From: Chloroflexota bacterium
GTDB taxonomy: Bacteria; Chloroflexota; Anaerolineae; Aggregatilineales; Phototrophicaceae
Length of the DNA stretch: 64,000 bases
Assembly: GCA_011525385.1 (NCBI GenBank)
Contig: WTGF01000111.1
Span: 62,001-126,000, forward strand
Direction: 5' to 3'
Shown here: positions 45,374 through 53,167 of the stretch, piece by piece
Numbering within the stretch: the stretch's first letter is position 1
Layout: each line of letters opens with the position of its first letter
Notes under the pieces: model-generated
What the model was told of the DNA's origin: nothing
The model's database searches: none
The model's input: the letters and a program-made list of their open reading frames with translations, nothing else
Made by a program: the position numbers and the translations under genes

Positions 45374-46915
45374 TCATCTTCCCGGCTTGGCGGTCGGCAA
45401 GGTCGCCAGCGGCTTACCCCGCAAAGCCGAGCGCATGGCAGCGCGATCGTCCCAAGGGTGCTCGGTGACGCCAAAGCACATGCTCTGCTCATGGCCCTTG
45501 CCGCAGGCCATCACCAGATCGCCGGACCGCGCCATCTGGCAAGCGCGGAAGATCGCCTGGCCGCGGTCCCGCACGCGGATGAAGCTTTCGCCTTCGATGC
45601 CGCCTTTCGCCCGGCATCCTTCCGCCATCATCTCCAGGATATCGTCGAGCGACTCCGTGCGCGGATCTTCGGCGGTTAAGACCGTCAAGTCCGCCAGTTG
45701 CGCCGACGTTTCCGCCATGAGCCGGCGTTTTTCCACATCGCGCAATCCGGCGCTGCCAAAGACCGCGATCAAACGTTTGCCGGGCGGCAGCATCACCCGG
45801 CCCGCGCTCAAAGCGCGTCGCAGCGCGTTGGGACTATGCGCGAAATCGACCATAGCGATGAAATCCTGGCCTTCATCAATCCGCTCCATGCGGCCGGAAA
45901 TCAAATCGACGGCTGCGATCCCGGCGCGAATATCCGACCATGATGCGCCGAGCTCGCGCGCGGCAACAATGGCGGCCAAGGCGTTTGAAACATTGAACTC
46001 ACCCAGCAAGCGCATCTCCAAACGCTGACCCTGCACCCGGAACGCGGTGGCATCGGGTCGGAAGCTCAAGTCAGTCGCGCGGTAATCCGCCCGTGCACGG
46101 ACGCCGTAACTCTGCAGGCGGTCTGCCGCGAAAGTACCGAAATACGACGCAGAATCGTCATCAGCGTTGATAACCGCGAGCTTTGGGATACCGGGCTTGC
46201 GCCAGGATTCGTCCAGCATCTTGAACATGACGGCCTTGGCGTCGCGGTAGTTTTCCCAACTGCCGTGGTAATCAAGGTGTTCGTGCATGACATTGGTCAG
46301 CGCCGCAACATCGATATCGACGCCATTCAGCCTGCCTTGCGCCAAGCCGTGGCTGGTCATCTCCAGGACGCAGTGAGTCAAGCCCGCTTTGACCATGCGC
46401 GCCAGGTAGGCTTGTATGCGCGGCGCGCCGGGCGTTGTGACATGCAGTCCAGTCGCTACCGTCTCGTCGCCGAAGTCGGCGGATATGGTGCTGATGTAAC
46501 CGGCTTTGACCTCCCTGGCGCGCCCCAAAATGCTGTGCAACAGATGACAAGTCGTGGTTTTGCCGTCGGTGCCGGTGACGCCGATCACAACCAGTTCCCG
46601 CGAGGGGTAATCATGCCAGGCTGCCGCCAGCGGTCCGATCACGGCTTGGGCATCGCGGACGCAAACATAGGGCACGGGCAAGTTAGTCAGATCCGCCTCG
46701 CCGACGATCGCGGCCGCGCCCGCCGCGATGGCATCCGGAATGTAGCGGTGGCCATCGGTGGATTGTCCCGCCCGCGCGACGAATATTCCCCCGGGCTGCA
46801 CCTCGAGGCTTGATTCCGTCACCGGGGCAATGATCTCGCCGGAGATGTCCCCCTGTATGGAGACCAGATGCCGCTTTGATATGGACTCTAACAGGTCTGG
46901 CAAAGTCTTGGGCAT
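45374..46915 (-). CDS. murE: UDP-N-acetylmuramoyl-tripeptide synthetase (MurE)
   Basis: 513 residues. It adds the third amino acid of the peptidoglycan stem peptide. The ATP-grasp loop TGTDGKTT is at 114-121, with TSHGLAQGR and NVMHEHLDYHG in the Mur ligase core. The substrate-discriminating motif is EDPR at 416-419: the Arg favours a diamino acid such as meso-Dap, but Asn-to-Asp and the preceding Glu differ from DNPR. Since some Chloroflexota use ornithine, the amino acid is open. I chose the ATG at 46915 (GAGAAG upstream) over a TTG at 46936. FemAB genes nearby could extend the same peptide. Confidence 0.93.
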   Translation of the reverse strand: MPKTLPDLLESISKRHLVSIQGDISGEIIAPVTESSLEVQPGGIFVARAGQSTDGHRYIPDAIAAGAAAIVGEADLTNLPVPYVCVRDAQAVIGPLAAAWHDYPSRELVVIGVTGTDGKTTTCHLLHSILGRAREVKAGYISTISADFGDETVATGLHVTTPGAPRIQAYLARMVKAGLTHCVLEMTSHGLAQGRLNGVDIDVAALTNVMHEHLDYHGSWENYRDAKAVMFKMLDESWRKPGIPKLAVINADDDSASYFGTFAADRLQSYGVRARADYRATDLSFRPDATAFRVQGQRLEMRLLGEFNVSNALAAIVAARELGASWSDIRAGIAAVDLISGRMERIDEGQDFIAMVDFAHSPNALRRALSAGRVMLPPGKRLIAVFGSAGLRDVEKRRLMAETSAQLADLTVLTAEDPRTESLDDILEMMAEGCRAKGGIEGESFIRVRDRGQAIFRACQMARSGDLVMACGKGHEQSMCFGVTEHPWDDRAAMRSALRGKPLATLPTAKPGR

Positions 46916-46961
46916 GAAACTTCTCGCGTTTGGCAATTAGCGCGTAGTCAGGCTCTGCCCT

Positions 46962-46991
46962 ATTTTATGATGAATTTCCGGAAACTGTTTA
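46962..46991 (-). promoter_or_regulatory. Candidate promoter for murE
   Basis: Minus strand: TAAACA (46991-46986, 4 of 6), an 18-base spacer, TAAAAT (46967-46962, 5 of 6). It lies right after the atp terminator. Confidence 0.45.
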
Positions 46992-46994
46992 CAT

Positions 46995-47032
46995 TGAAAA
47001 AACAAACGCGCTGGAGGATATCCAACGCGCTT
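46995..47032 (-). terminator. Rho-independent terminator of the ATP synthase Fo cluster
   Basis: A stem with GCGCG arms and CTGGA/TCC-CCA inner pairs (about 47006-47030). On the minus strand it is followed by TTTGTTTTTTC. It lies 27 bases after the b/delta gene, so the F1 genes are not downstream. Confidence 0.8.
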
Positions 47033-47058
47033 GTCAAATGCTTTGAGTTTAGGTCAGC

Positions 47059-47769
47059 TTAATTCAAGCTGCGAGCCAAACCGGTCAGTTGCGAACGGAC
47101 GCTGCCGTCGACCATGCCGCCGGGCCAGCGCACGATCAAGCCGCCCAGAATCTCCGGATCAACTTGATAATCTACTTCGTCCGCGCCAATTTCGCCTTGA
47201 ATATTTTTCTGCTCGGCCGCGGTCAAAGGCATGGCGCTGACGACTTCCACGCTGCCGCCGATGCCTTTTGCGCCCTCGGGCAGGTCCGCGATGAAGCTGT
47301 TGACCAGCGCTTTCTGCTTGGTCTTGGTGATATTCTCGTCCAAAATGCGGCTGGCCACAGCGACCGAGATGTTCAGCACCTGCTCGCGCAGGTTGCCCAA
47401 CTCGGCATTACGCGTAGCCACCGCTTCGGTTTGGGCGTCGGTTTGAATCTTGGCCGCGGCCTGGCGCGCGTCCTGCTCGACCGCGGCGGCGACATCTTCG
47501 CCGCGGCCACGGGCTTCGTCGATCACCTTCTGCGCTTCAGCCCGCGCCTGCGCCAGGATCGTATCGGCTTCAGCTTCGGCGTTTTCCCGCGCCCGCGCCG
47601 CGGCGGCCGCGTCTTCCAAGCCTTTGGCGATGCGATTGCGCCGCTCGTTGAGCATATTCACCAAGGGATCGTAGATGAAGCGTGTCATCACCGTATACAG
47701 AACGATGAAGGCGATTATCCATATCAGCATCAATCCGGGATTGATGCCCAAATTGTCAAGTACGCTCAT
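47059..47769 (-). CDS. atpF: ATP synthase subunit b fused to the C-terminal domain of subunit delta
   Basis: 236 residues, about 70 longer than normal b. Residues 13-32 form the single TM helix (MLIWIIAFIVLYTVMTRFIY), and 40-155 are the long amphipathic stator helix rich in Ala/Glu/Arg. From about 165 the sequence is the end of delta/OSCP: SVEVVSAMPLTAAEQKNI, then VDYQVDPEILGGLIVRWPG and VDGSVRSQLTGLARSL. The N-terminal six-helix delta domain that contacts alpha is missing. Mycobacteria have a b-delta fusion, but with whole delta. The gene is the last of atpZ-atpB-atpE-atpF and is followed by a terminator. Confidence 0.9.
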   Translation of the reverse strand: MSVLDNLGINPGLMLIWIIAFIVLYTVMTRFIYDPLVNMLNERRNRIAKGLEDAAAAARARENAEAEADTILAQARAEAQKVIDEARGRGEDVAAAVEQDARQAAAKIQTDAQTEAVATRNAELGNLREQVLNISVAVASRILDENITKTKQKALVNSFIADLPEGAKGIGGSVEVVSAMPLTAAEQKNIQGEIGADEVDYQVDPEILGGLIVRWPGGMVDGSVRSQLTGLARSLN

Positions 47770-47798
47770 GATGCTCTCCTGTTCGTCCCCCGCGCTAA

Positions 47799-48041
47799 CT
47801 AGCTAAGTACGAAGAGGATAATCAGCGAAACGACCAGGGCGTAAATGGCAACCGCTTCCGCGAAGGCCACGCCCAGGATCATGTTGACCTGAATGGTCGG
47901 GGTGTGATCCGGGTTGCGTCCCATCGCCTGCACCGCGCCACCCACCGCCAAACCGATGCCGATGCCGCCGCCGGCCGCGCCGATCATCGCCAGACCCGCG
48001 CCAATCGCTTTACCCAAAATAATCGTTGATTGTGGATCCAT
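47799..48041 (-). CDS. atpE: ATP synthase subunit c
   Basis: 80 residues, two TM helices joined by GRNP (41-44), equivalent to the RQP loop. The proton-binding Glu62 lies in GVAFAEAVAIYALV. The residue after it is Ala, not the Ser/Thr of sodium-binding rings, and a Gln on helix 1 is not placed as in sodium types, so proton coupling is inferred. GAAGGGIGIGLAVGGA is the glycine-rich inner helix. It lies between atpB and the b/delta gene. Confidence 0.96.
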   Translation of the reverse strand: MDPQSTIILGKAIGAGLAMIGAAGGGIGIGLAVGGAVQAMGRNPDHTPTIQVNMILGVAFAEAVAIYALVVSLIILFVLS

Positions 48042-48141
48042 TGATGTTTCCTCCAGTTTTGTTCTTGTCTGATTGCCTAAACTCGCTTGCGCGGCAGATA
48101 AAACGAACTCCGATTCCCTGCCCGTCTGCTACTCGCGCTTA

Positions 48142-48160
48142 TCGCTGCCGCCGAGCGGCT
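48142..48160. repeat. 19-bp repeat with a GCCGC/GCGGC core, copy B
   Basis: Identical to 43520-43538 and overlapping the atpB stop codon. In the mRNA it would give a short GC hairpin right at the atpB-atpE junction. Confidence 0.6.
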
Positions 48161-49577
48161 AATGTGCTTCGGCATGGTCATGATCATCATCATGATGATG
48201 GCTGACCGTTGCCAGATTCATGAAGATCGCGGTCAACAAGGCGAATACCAGAGCTTGTATGACACCGACGAAAAACTCCAAGATGAAAAAGGGCCAGGGC
48301 AGGATCGGCACCAGGAAGCTCATGACAAAGAGCAGGATCGACCCGGCGAAGATATTGCCCAAAAGACGGAAGCCAAACGAGAGAATCTTGGCGAAGTCGC
48401 CAATCAACTCCAGCAAGCCCACCGCTACATCAATACCGCCCAGCGGCGATTTGAAGAGTGTGCCAAAGTTGAAGAACTTGGTCAGATAGCCGATGCCCAG
48501 CGCCTTGAAACCAATGAACTGGATCATGACGAATGAGATCAAAGCCAGCGATAGCGTCATATTCAGATCGGTTGACGGGACGCGCACGAATGGCAAGACC
48601 ACCCAAGGCACGAGCTTGGCTTCTTCTCCCTTGGGATCCGGGTGCAGCGGGATGGATTTCTTCTTGTCGGCTTTATCGTCGCCGACATAGTCATCCGCCC
48701 ATGGAACCGGTCCCACACCGGTATAACAACTGCGATCGGCGCGCGCTTGCTTTGCGGCTACCCTAGCCGCCAATACTTCGTCATAAGCGGCCGTGGCCGC
48801 ATCCGACCCGCCAGATTCTGCGCTATGCGCCTCATCGCCGTGACCATCACTCGATTCGTCAGTAGTGTGTTCTTCCGCGCCGTGTTCGTCCTTCGCCGCC
48901 TGATAGCGCGCGTAAGCGGCGTCCTCAATCGACGCCTGCTCGGCAGCCGCGGCGGCGGCTTTCGCTTCTACCAGCGCCGCCTCGTCAGCCGCCGCCTCAT
49001 CAGCCGGGCTGATCCAGTCGCACTGGCCGTTGACGTAGGAGATGCCCAAGAAACCTTGATAGATCTCGTAGCCATCGGTGGTGATCACCTTGTATCCGCC
49101 ACTGTCAGCATCGTATTTTTCTTTGACGTGAGGATGGATGAAGCCGACGGTATCGACGCCGGGCACGAGTTCCATCCAGTTTGCCAGCAGCACCACCAGA
49201 AAGATCGTCATGAACATGTTGAAGATCAGACGGAAATGCCTGCCCGCGGCGATGCCTCCGACGAAGCCCATCAAGCCCTCGAACAGCGCCTCAAACATGT
49301 TGTAGAAGCCGCCCGGCGGAACCTCATTGCCGCTTTTGGGGCGGCGCCGCGAGACGTAAATGACGAAAAGGAGCAGCAAAATCCACACGATCACCGAACC
49401 CGTGAAGGTATTCGTCAAGCGAATATCCGTGAAGGGGACGTTAAAGCCTTCGGGGAAATTCTCTCCAGGCAATTGGATGAAGGGTATGACAGGTGGAACC
49501 CGCAACGCGACAAAAACACCAGCCAGCAGCATAAGCAAGGCGACGAACCGGCGTTTCCCGTTCCAAAAACTATTCAC
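48159..49577 (-). CDS. atpB: ATP synthase subunit a, with a large insertion
   Basis: 472 residues, about 200 more than usual. The core is present: TM1 (about 60-76), TM2 (115-137), then LSLALISFVMIQFIG, and the essential Arg404 in FGFRLLGNIFAG. Between TM2 and the next helix, residues about 145-330 are inserted. This region is Ala/Glu-rich (190-280), has His/Asp/Ser runs (HGAEEHTTDESSDGHGDEAH), and Cys186 and Cys284 flank the repeat-like centre. In the usual topology this loop is on the outer side of the membrane. The GTG start overlaps the atpZ end by 8 bases. Confidence 0.93.
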   Translation of the reverse strand: MNSFWNGKRRFVALLMLLAGVFVALRVPPVIPFIQLPGENFPEGFNVPFTDIRLTNTFTGSVIVWILLLLFVIYVSRRRPKSGNEVPPGGFYNMFEALFEGLMGFVGGIAAGRHFRLIFNMFMTIFLVVLLANWMELVPGVDTVGFIHPHVKEKYDADSGGYKVITTDGYEIYQGFLGISYVNGQCDWISPADEAAADEAALVEAKAAAAAAEQASIEDAAYARYQAAKDEHGAEEHTTDESSDGHGDEAHSAESGGSDAATAAYDEVLAARVAAKQARADRSCYTGVGPVPWADDYVGDDKADKKKSIPLHPDPKGEEAKLVPWVVLPFVRVPSTDLNMTLSLALISFVMIQFIGFKALGIGYLTKFFNFGTLFKSPLGGIDVAVGLLELIGDFAKILSFGFRLLGNIFAGSILLFVMSFLVPILPWPFFILEFFVGVIQALVFALLTAIFMNLATVSHHHDDDHDHAEAH

Positions 49578-49839
49578 TTATATCTTCCTCCTTCTGCACC
49601 GCGCTTCCATGTAGCTGTTTCGCTTTGTACCGTGTATAGAAAAAGATCGCCGCAATGCTGATGGGAACGCTCACCAGCAACATGACAAACATCATTGTGG
49701 GGCGCGTCCCGAAAAGCTCGTCCAAGCCCCAGCCAAGCAACATCGTTCCCAGAATGACGAGCAGGATTAAACACCCTACCTGCCCTACCACCCCCGCCAC
49801 CAAGCCATAGGTGGACAAAGGATTGTTATTCGGCTTCAC
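49570..49839 (-). CDS. atpZ: AtpZ/AtpI family protein (ATP synthase accessory)
   Basis: 89 residues with two TM helices (LVAGVVGQVGCLILLVILG and MMFVMLLVSVPISIAAIFF), separated by the short loop GWGLDELFGTRP. This is the small membrane protein that often heads atp operons and helps c-ring assembly or metal supply. The start is a GTG at 49839 with a weak site. It overlaps atpB by 8 bases and follows nuoN by 96 bases. Confidence 0.8.
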   Translation of the reverse strand: MKPNNNPLSTYGLVAGVVGQVGCLILLVILGTMLLGWGLDELFGTRPTMMFVMLLVSVPISIAAIFFYTRYKAKQLHGSAVQKEEDISE

Positions 49840-49900
49840 GGTTCACTTACTTGTCATCGGCGAACCAACAGCGGAAGTCCCTGCCAAGCTTGATTCGAGA

Positions 49901-49909
49901 ATTTTATCA
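49901..49909 (-). promoter_or_regulatory. Candidate extended -10 promoter for the atp genes
   Basis: Minus strand TGA plus TAAAAT (49906-49901, 5 of 6), about 60 bases before atpZ. A CTATAA/TTATAG inverted repeat just upstream (about 49927-49941) may be a control site or part of the nuoN end. Confidence 0.45.
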
Positions 49910-49935
49910 CAAACGATTTTCCATTGCTATAACGA

Positions 49936-51435
49936 TTATAGGCCGCTCGCGCCCAGCACCGCCCAGTTGTAAATCGGCGTGACCGCAATTGTGCCCAGCA
50001 AGACGACAATGCTCGCGGTGATGCCCAAAGCCCAACCGTATGAGCGCGGGATGCCCACCGGGATCTCGTCATCCGGTCCCACATCGACATACATCACTTT
50101 AATGACAACCAGATAGTAATAGAGCGCGATGATGGCATTGGCCACGGCGATCAATGCCAGCCCGACCAAATTGGACTTGACCGCAGCCTGGAAAAGGAAG
50201 AACTTGCCAAAGAAACCGGCTGTCGGCGGGATGCCGCCCAACGACAGCAATCCGATCGTGATAAAGAGCGCCAGCCAGGGACTGCGTCGGTTCAAGCCAG
50301 CCAGATCTTTGATGTCTTCCTTGCCGGTAGCCGCGATGAAAAGAATCACGCCGCCGAATACCAGTAGATTGGTGAAGATATACATGAACATGTAAAAGGA
50401 GACCGATGCGACTGCCAGGCTGTCATCCAGGCCCTGGAGCGCTGCCACGCCGATCAAGGTATAGCCGGCCTGGGCGATGGACGAATATGCCAGCAGACGC
50501 TTGATATTGCTTTGCCGCAAGGCGACGACGTTTCCCAGGGTCATGCTCACTATCGCGATCACGACCAGCAGGTTGACCCAGAAATCCTGGATCACGACGC
50601 CGGCTATCGCTAAATCGGGCGGGAAAACAGCCGTCAGAAAACGGACCAGCAAGGCAAAGCTGGCCGCCTTGCTCGAGACGCTCACAAATGCTGTGACTGG
50701 TGTCGGAGCGCCTTCGTAGACATCGGGCGTCCAAAAGTGGAAGGGCACCGCGCTCAGCTTAAAGCCGAAGCCAACCACCACCATGACCAAAGCCGCCATA
50801 ACCGCGACCAACCCCCCGTCGAATCCGCCGCTCATGGCATCGGCAATGCCGCCTAGATTGGTCGTGCCGGCGAAGCCATAGAGCAAGCTGAAACCGAAGA
50901 GCATGATCGCCGAGGCAAAGGCGCCGTAGAGGAAGTACTTCATGCCGCCTTCCGCCGAACGCAAATCGCCGCGGCGGAAGCTCGCCAGCATATAAAGCGG
51001 GATCGACAACGTCTCCAGCGCCACAAAGACCAGGATCAGGTCACTCGCGCTGGCCATCATCAAGCCGCCAAGCGTGGCAACGATCACGATCAAATAGAAC
51101 TCGCCCTTGTCACCGACGCCCTTGTCGCCCAGCGCCATCAAACAGGTCACCGCGCCCGACAGCAGCAGCATCACCTTGAATATCTGCGAGAGCGGATCGT
51201 AATTGACCATCCCGCCCCAGAGCAAAACGCCCTTCTCAAATTGCGCCGGGTCGGGAACCCAGATCAAGGGGACCAGCGCCAACAGCGCCATGCCAACGGC
51301 CGAGACAAAGACAACATTGCGGCGGGTAGCGATAGAACCGTAGATATCGGCGAAGAGCACAATCACCGCGAGCGCCGTCAAGCCGACTTCCGGCAAGACC
51401 GACGGCAGTTGCGCCCAGAGATCAAATGCTTCCAT
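49936..51435 (-). CDS. nuoN: NADH-quinone oxidoreductase subunit N
   Basis: 499 residues, about 14 TM helices. One of the three antiporter-like proton-pumping subunits. FVALETLSIPLYMLASFRR carries the conserved Glu on TM5, and the Lys-containing GFKLSAVPFHFWTPDVYEGAP is the proton-channel segment on TM7. Last gene of the nuo run. Its ATG directly follows the nuoM stop (TAG then ATG), so the two are tightly coupled. Confidence 0.95.
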   Translation of the reverse strand: MEAFDLWAQLPSVLPEVGLTALAVIVLFADIYGSIATRRNVVFVSAVGMALLALVPLIWVPDPAQFEKGVLLWGGMVNYDPLSQIFKVMLLLSGAVTCLMALGDKGVGDKGEFYLIVIVATLGGLMMASASDLILVFVALETLSIPLYMLASFRRGDLRSAEGGMKYFLYGAFASAIMLFGFSLLYGFAGTTNLGGIADAMSGGFDGGLVAVMAALVMVVVGFGFKLSAVPFHFWTPDVYEGAPTPVTAFVSVSSKAASFALLVRFLTAVFPPDLAIAGVVIQDFWVNLLVVIAIVSMTLGNVVALRQSNIKRLLAYSSIAQAGYTLIGVAALQGLDDSLAVASVSFYMFMYIFTNLLVFGGVILFIAATGKEDIKDLAGLNRRSPWLALFITIGLLSLGGIPPTAGFFGKFFLFQAAVKSNLVGLALIAVANAIIALYYYLVVIKVMYVDVGPDDEIPVGIPRSYGWALGITASIVVLLGTIAVTPIYNWAVLGASGL

Positions 51436-53157
51436 CTAGCCACCTCCCAAGAGGGCGATTAGCGGTCGAATGCCGGATTCGATCATCGGAGCCATGATCG
51501 GCGGGTACAAGCCCAATATGATAAGAGGCGCGCCCAAAATAATGAGTACGATGCGGTCGGTCGCCGCGATATCGCCGACATCATGGAATTGCTCGGCATC
51601 AAACTCGCCGAAGAAGACCTGCCCGGCCACGCGCAATACATAGGCTGCCGTGATGACAATACCCAGCGCGGACAGGATCACAATCACGCTGTAATAGTTG
51701 CTGAGCTGGAAGCTGCCTAGCTGCAAGGTAATTTGCTCGGAGGCCGCCCACATACCCTGGAAAATGGGGAATTCGGCGATAAAGCCACTGAGACCGGGCA
51801 TGCCCATACTGGTCAAACCGCCGATGACAAAAGCCACGCCCACCCAGGGCATCACTTTCATGAAGCCGCCCAGGCTGGGAATATCACGGGTATGAGCGCG
51901 ATCGTAGACCATGCCCACCACACCGAAGAAGAGGGCGGTCATCGCGCCATGGCTGAACATTTGAATGCCCGCTCCCGTCATGCCGGTCAGGTTCATCGTC
52001 GCCCAGCCCATGCTCACTAAACCCATGTGACTGACCGACGAAAAGCCAATGACATATTTGAAGTCTCGCTGCCTGAAGGCGATTAGAGCGCCATAGACGA
52101 CGTTGATCAAGGTCAGGAAAACGATCCAGGGCAAGTGCGTCTGCGCGCCGTCGGGCAGCAACTGCACGCCCGCGCGCAGGGCCGCGAAAGCCCCCACTTT
52201 CATCAAAACGCCCGCGTGAATCATCGAGACAGCCGTCGGCGCGGCCACGTGACCATCGGGCGACCAATTGTGGAATGGGAATACACCAGCCAACACGCCA
52301 AAGCCGATGAACATGAAGGGGAACCAGAAGCGCGCGAAGCTCAAACCTTCGATGCCCAGTATCTCAATCGCGAAGGCGCCATTTTCCGCCGCCAGCGTCA
52401 ACTGCACCATGCTCCAGCTATAAGGCGCGCTGTCCGCGGGCAAAATGCCGCTGGCCAGGGCCGCTTGGAAGACTTCCGCGCCGCTGCCGGAGAAAAACGC
52501 TCCCGCCGCGAAATACATCGCCACCGCGCCAACCAGCGCGAATACCGAACCAACCAGGATATACAAGGTCAGCTTCATCGCGGCGTACTCGCGCAGCTTC
52601 ACCCAACCCCAGCCCGCTATCAGCAAATACATCGGGAAGATCGCCAGTTCATAAAAGAAGAAGAGCATGAAGAGATCAACAGCGATGAAGACGCCATAAA
52701 CGCCGGCGACCAGGAACATGAAGAAAGCCATGAATTCGCGCAGGCGGTCTTCGATATTCCAGGAGATCAAGACGCCGGCAACAGCCACCATGCCGGTGAG
52801 CAAGACCATCGGCGCCGAAACGCCATCGACGCCCACGTGATAAGCGATGCCCAGCGATTCCACCCAGACGATACGTTGCTCGAAGGCCAGCGAATCGACA
52901 AACATCCGCGCGCCGCTGAGATCGCCGCCGGCCGCCAGCATCGTCATCTGCTGCTCGATCAAGCCACCGGCGCCCTTGACATAATTGTCGTAACCGAAGA
53001 ACACCGCCAGGGACAAGGCCAGAACTGCCGAAGCGGCGGTAATCGCCACCCCGCGCACCAGGTCGCGATTCTTCCTGTCCAGAAAGAGAATGACAAAACC
53101 GGCGATGATGGGAATGAAGATGATCGCCGTGAGTACCGAAAAACCCGTTGCATCCAT
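51436..53157 (-). CDS. nuoM: NADH-quinone oxidoreductase subunit M (second NuoM in order)
   Basis: 573 residues, about 14 TM. FFFYELAIFPMYLLIAGWG holds the TM5 Glu, and GVFPFHNWSPDGHVAAPTAVSMIHAGVLMKVGAF is the TM7-TM8 channel with its His and Lys. SSVSHMGLVSMGWATMNLTGMTGAGIQMFSHGAMTALFF also fits NuoM. It is the copy next to nuoN. It differs from the upstream copy in length and in the loop GVQLLPDGAQTHLPW. Two NuoM-type genes in one cluster point to a larger complex I membrane arm. Confidence 0.94.
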   Translation of the reverse strand: MDATGFSVLTAIIFIPIIAGFVILFLDRKNRDLVRGVAITAASAVLALSLAVFFGYDNYVKGAGGLIEQQMTMLAAGGDLSGARMFVDSLAFEQRIVWVESLGIAYHVGVDGVSAPMVLLTGMVAVAGVLISWNIEDRLREFMAFFMFLVAGVYGVFIAVDLFMLFFFYELAIFPMYLLIAGWGWVKLREYAAMKLTLYILVGSVFALVGAVAMYFAAGAFFSGSGAEVFQAALASGILPADSAPYSWSMVQLTLAAENGAFAIEILGIEGLSFARFWFPFMFIGFGVLAGVFPFHNWSPDGHVAAPTAVSMIHAGVLMKVGAFAALRAGVQLLPDGAQTHLPWIVFLTLINVVYGALIAFRQRDFKYVIGFSSVSHMGLVSMGWATMNLTGMTGAGIQMFSHGAMTALFFGVVGMVYDRAHTRDIPSLGGFMKVMPWVGVAFVIGGLTSMGMPGLSGFIAEFPIFQGMWAASEQITLQLGSFQLSNYYSVIVILSALGIVITAAYVLRVAGQVFFGEFDAEQFHDVGDIAATDRIVLIILGAPLIILGLYPPIMAPMIESGIRPLIALLGGG

Positions 53158-53167
53158 TATGCCATTC

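Noticed and set aside
48642-49661. 339-codon plus-strand open frame over atpB
   Set aside because: Antisense to atpB, including its Ala-rich insert, and without any domain.
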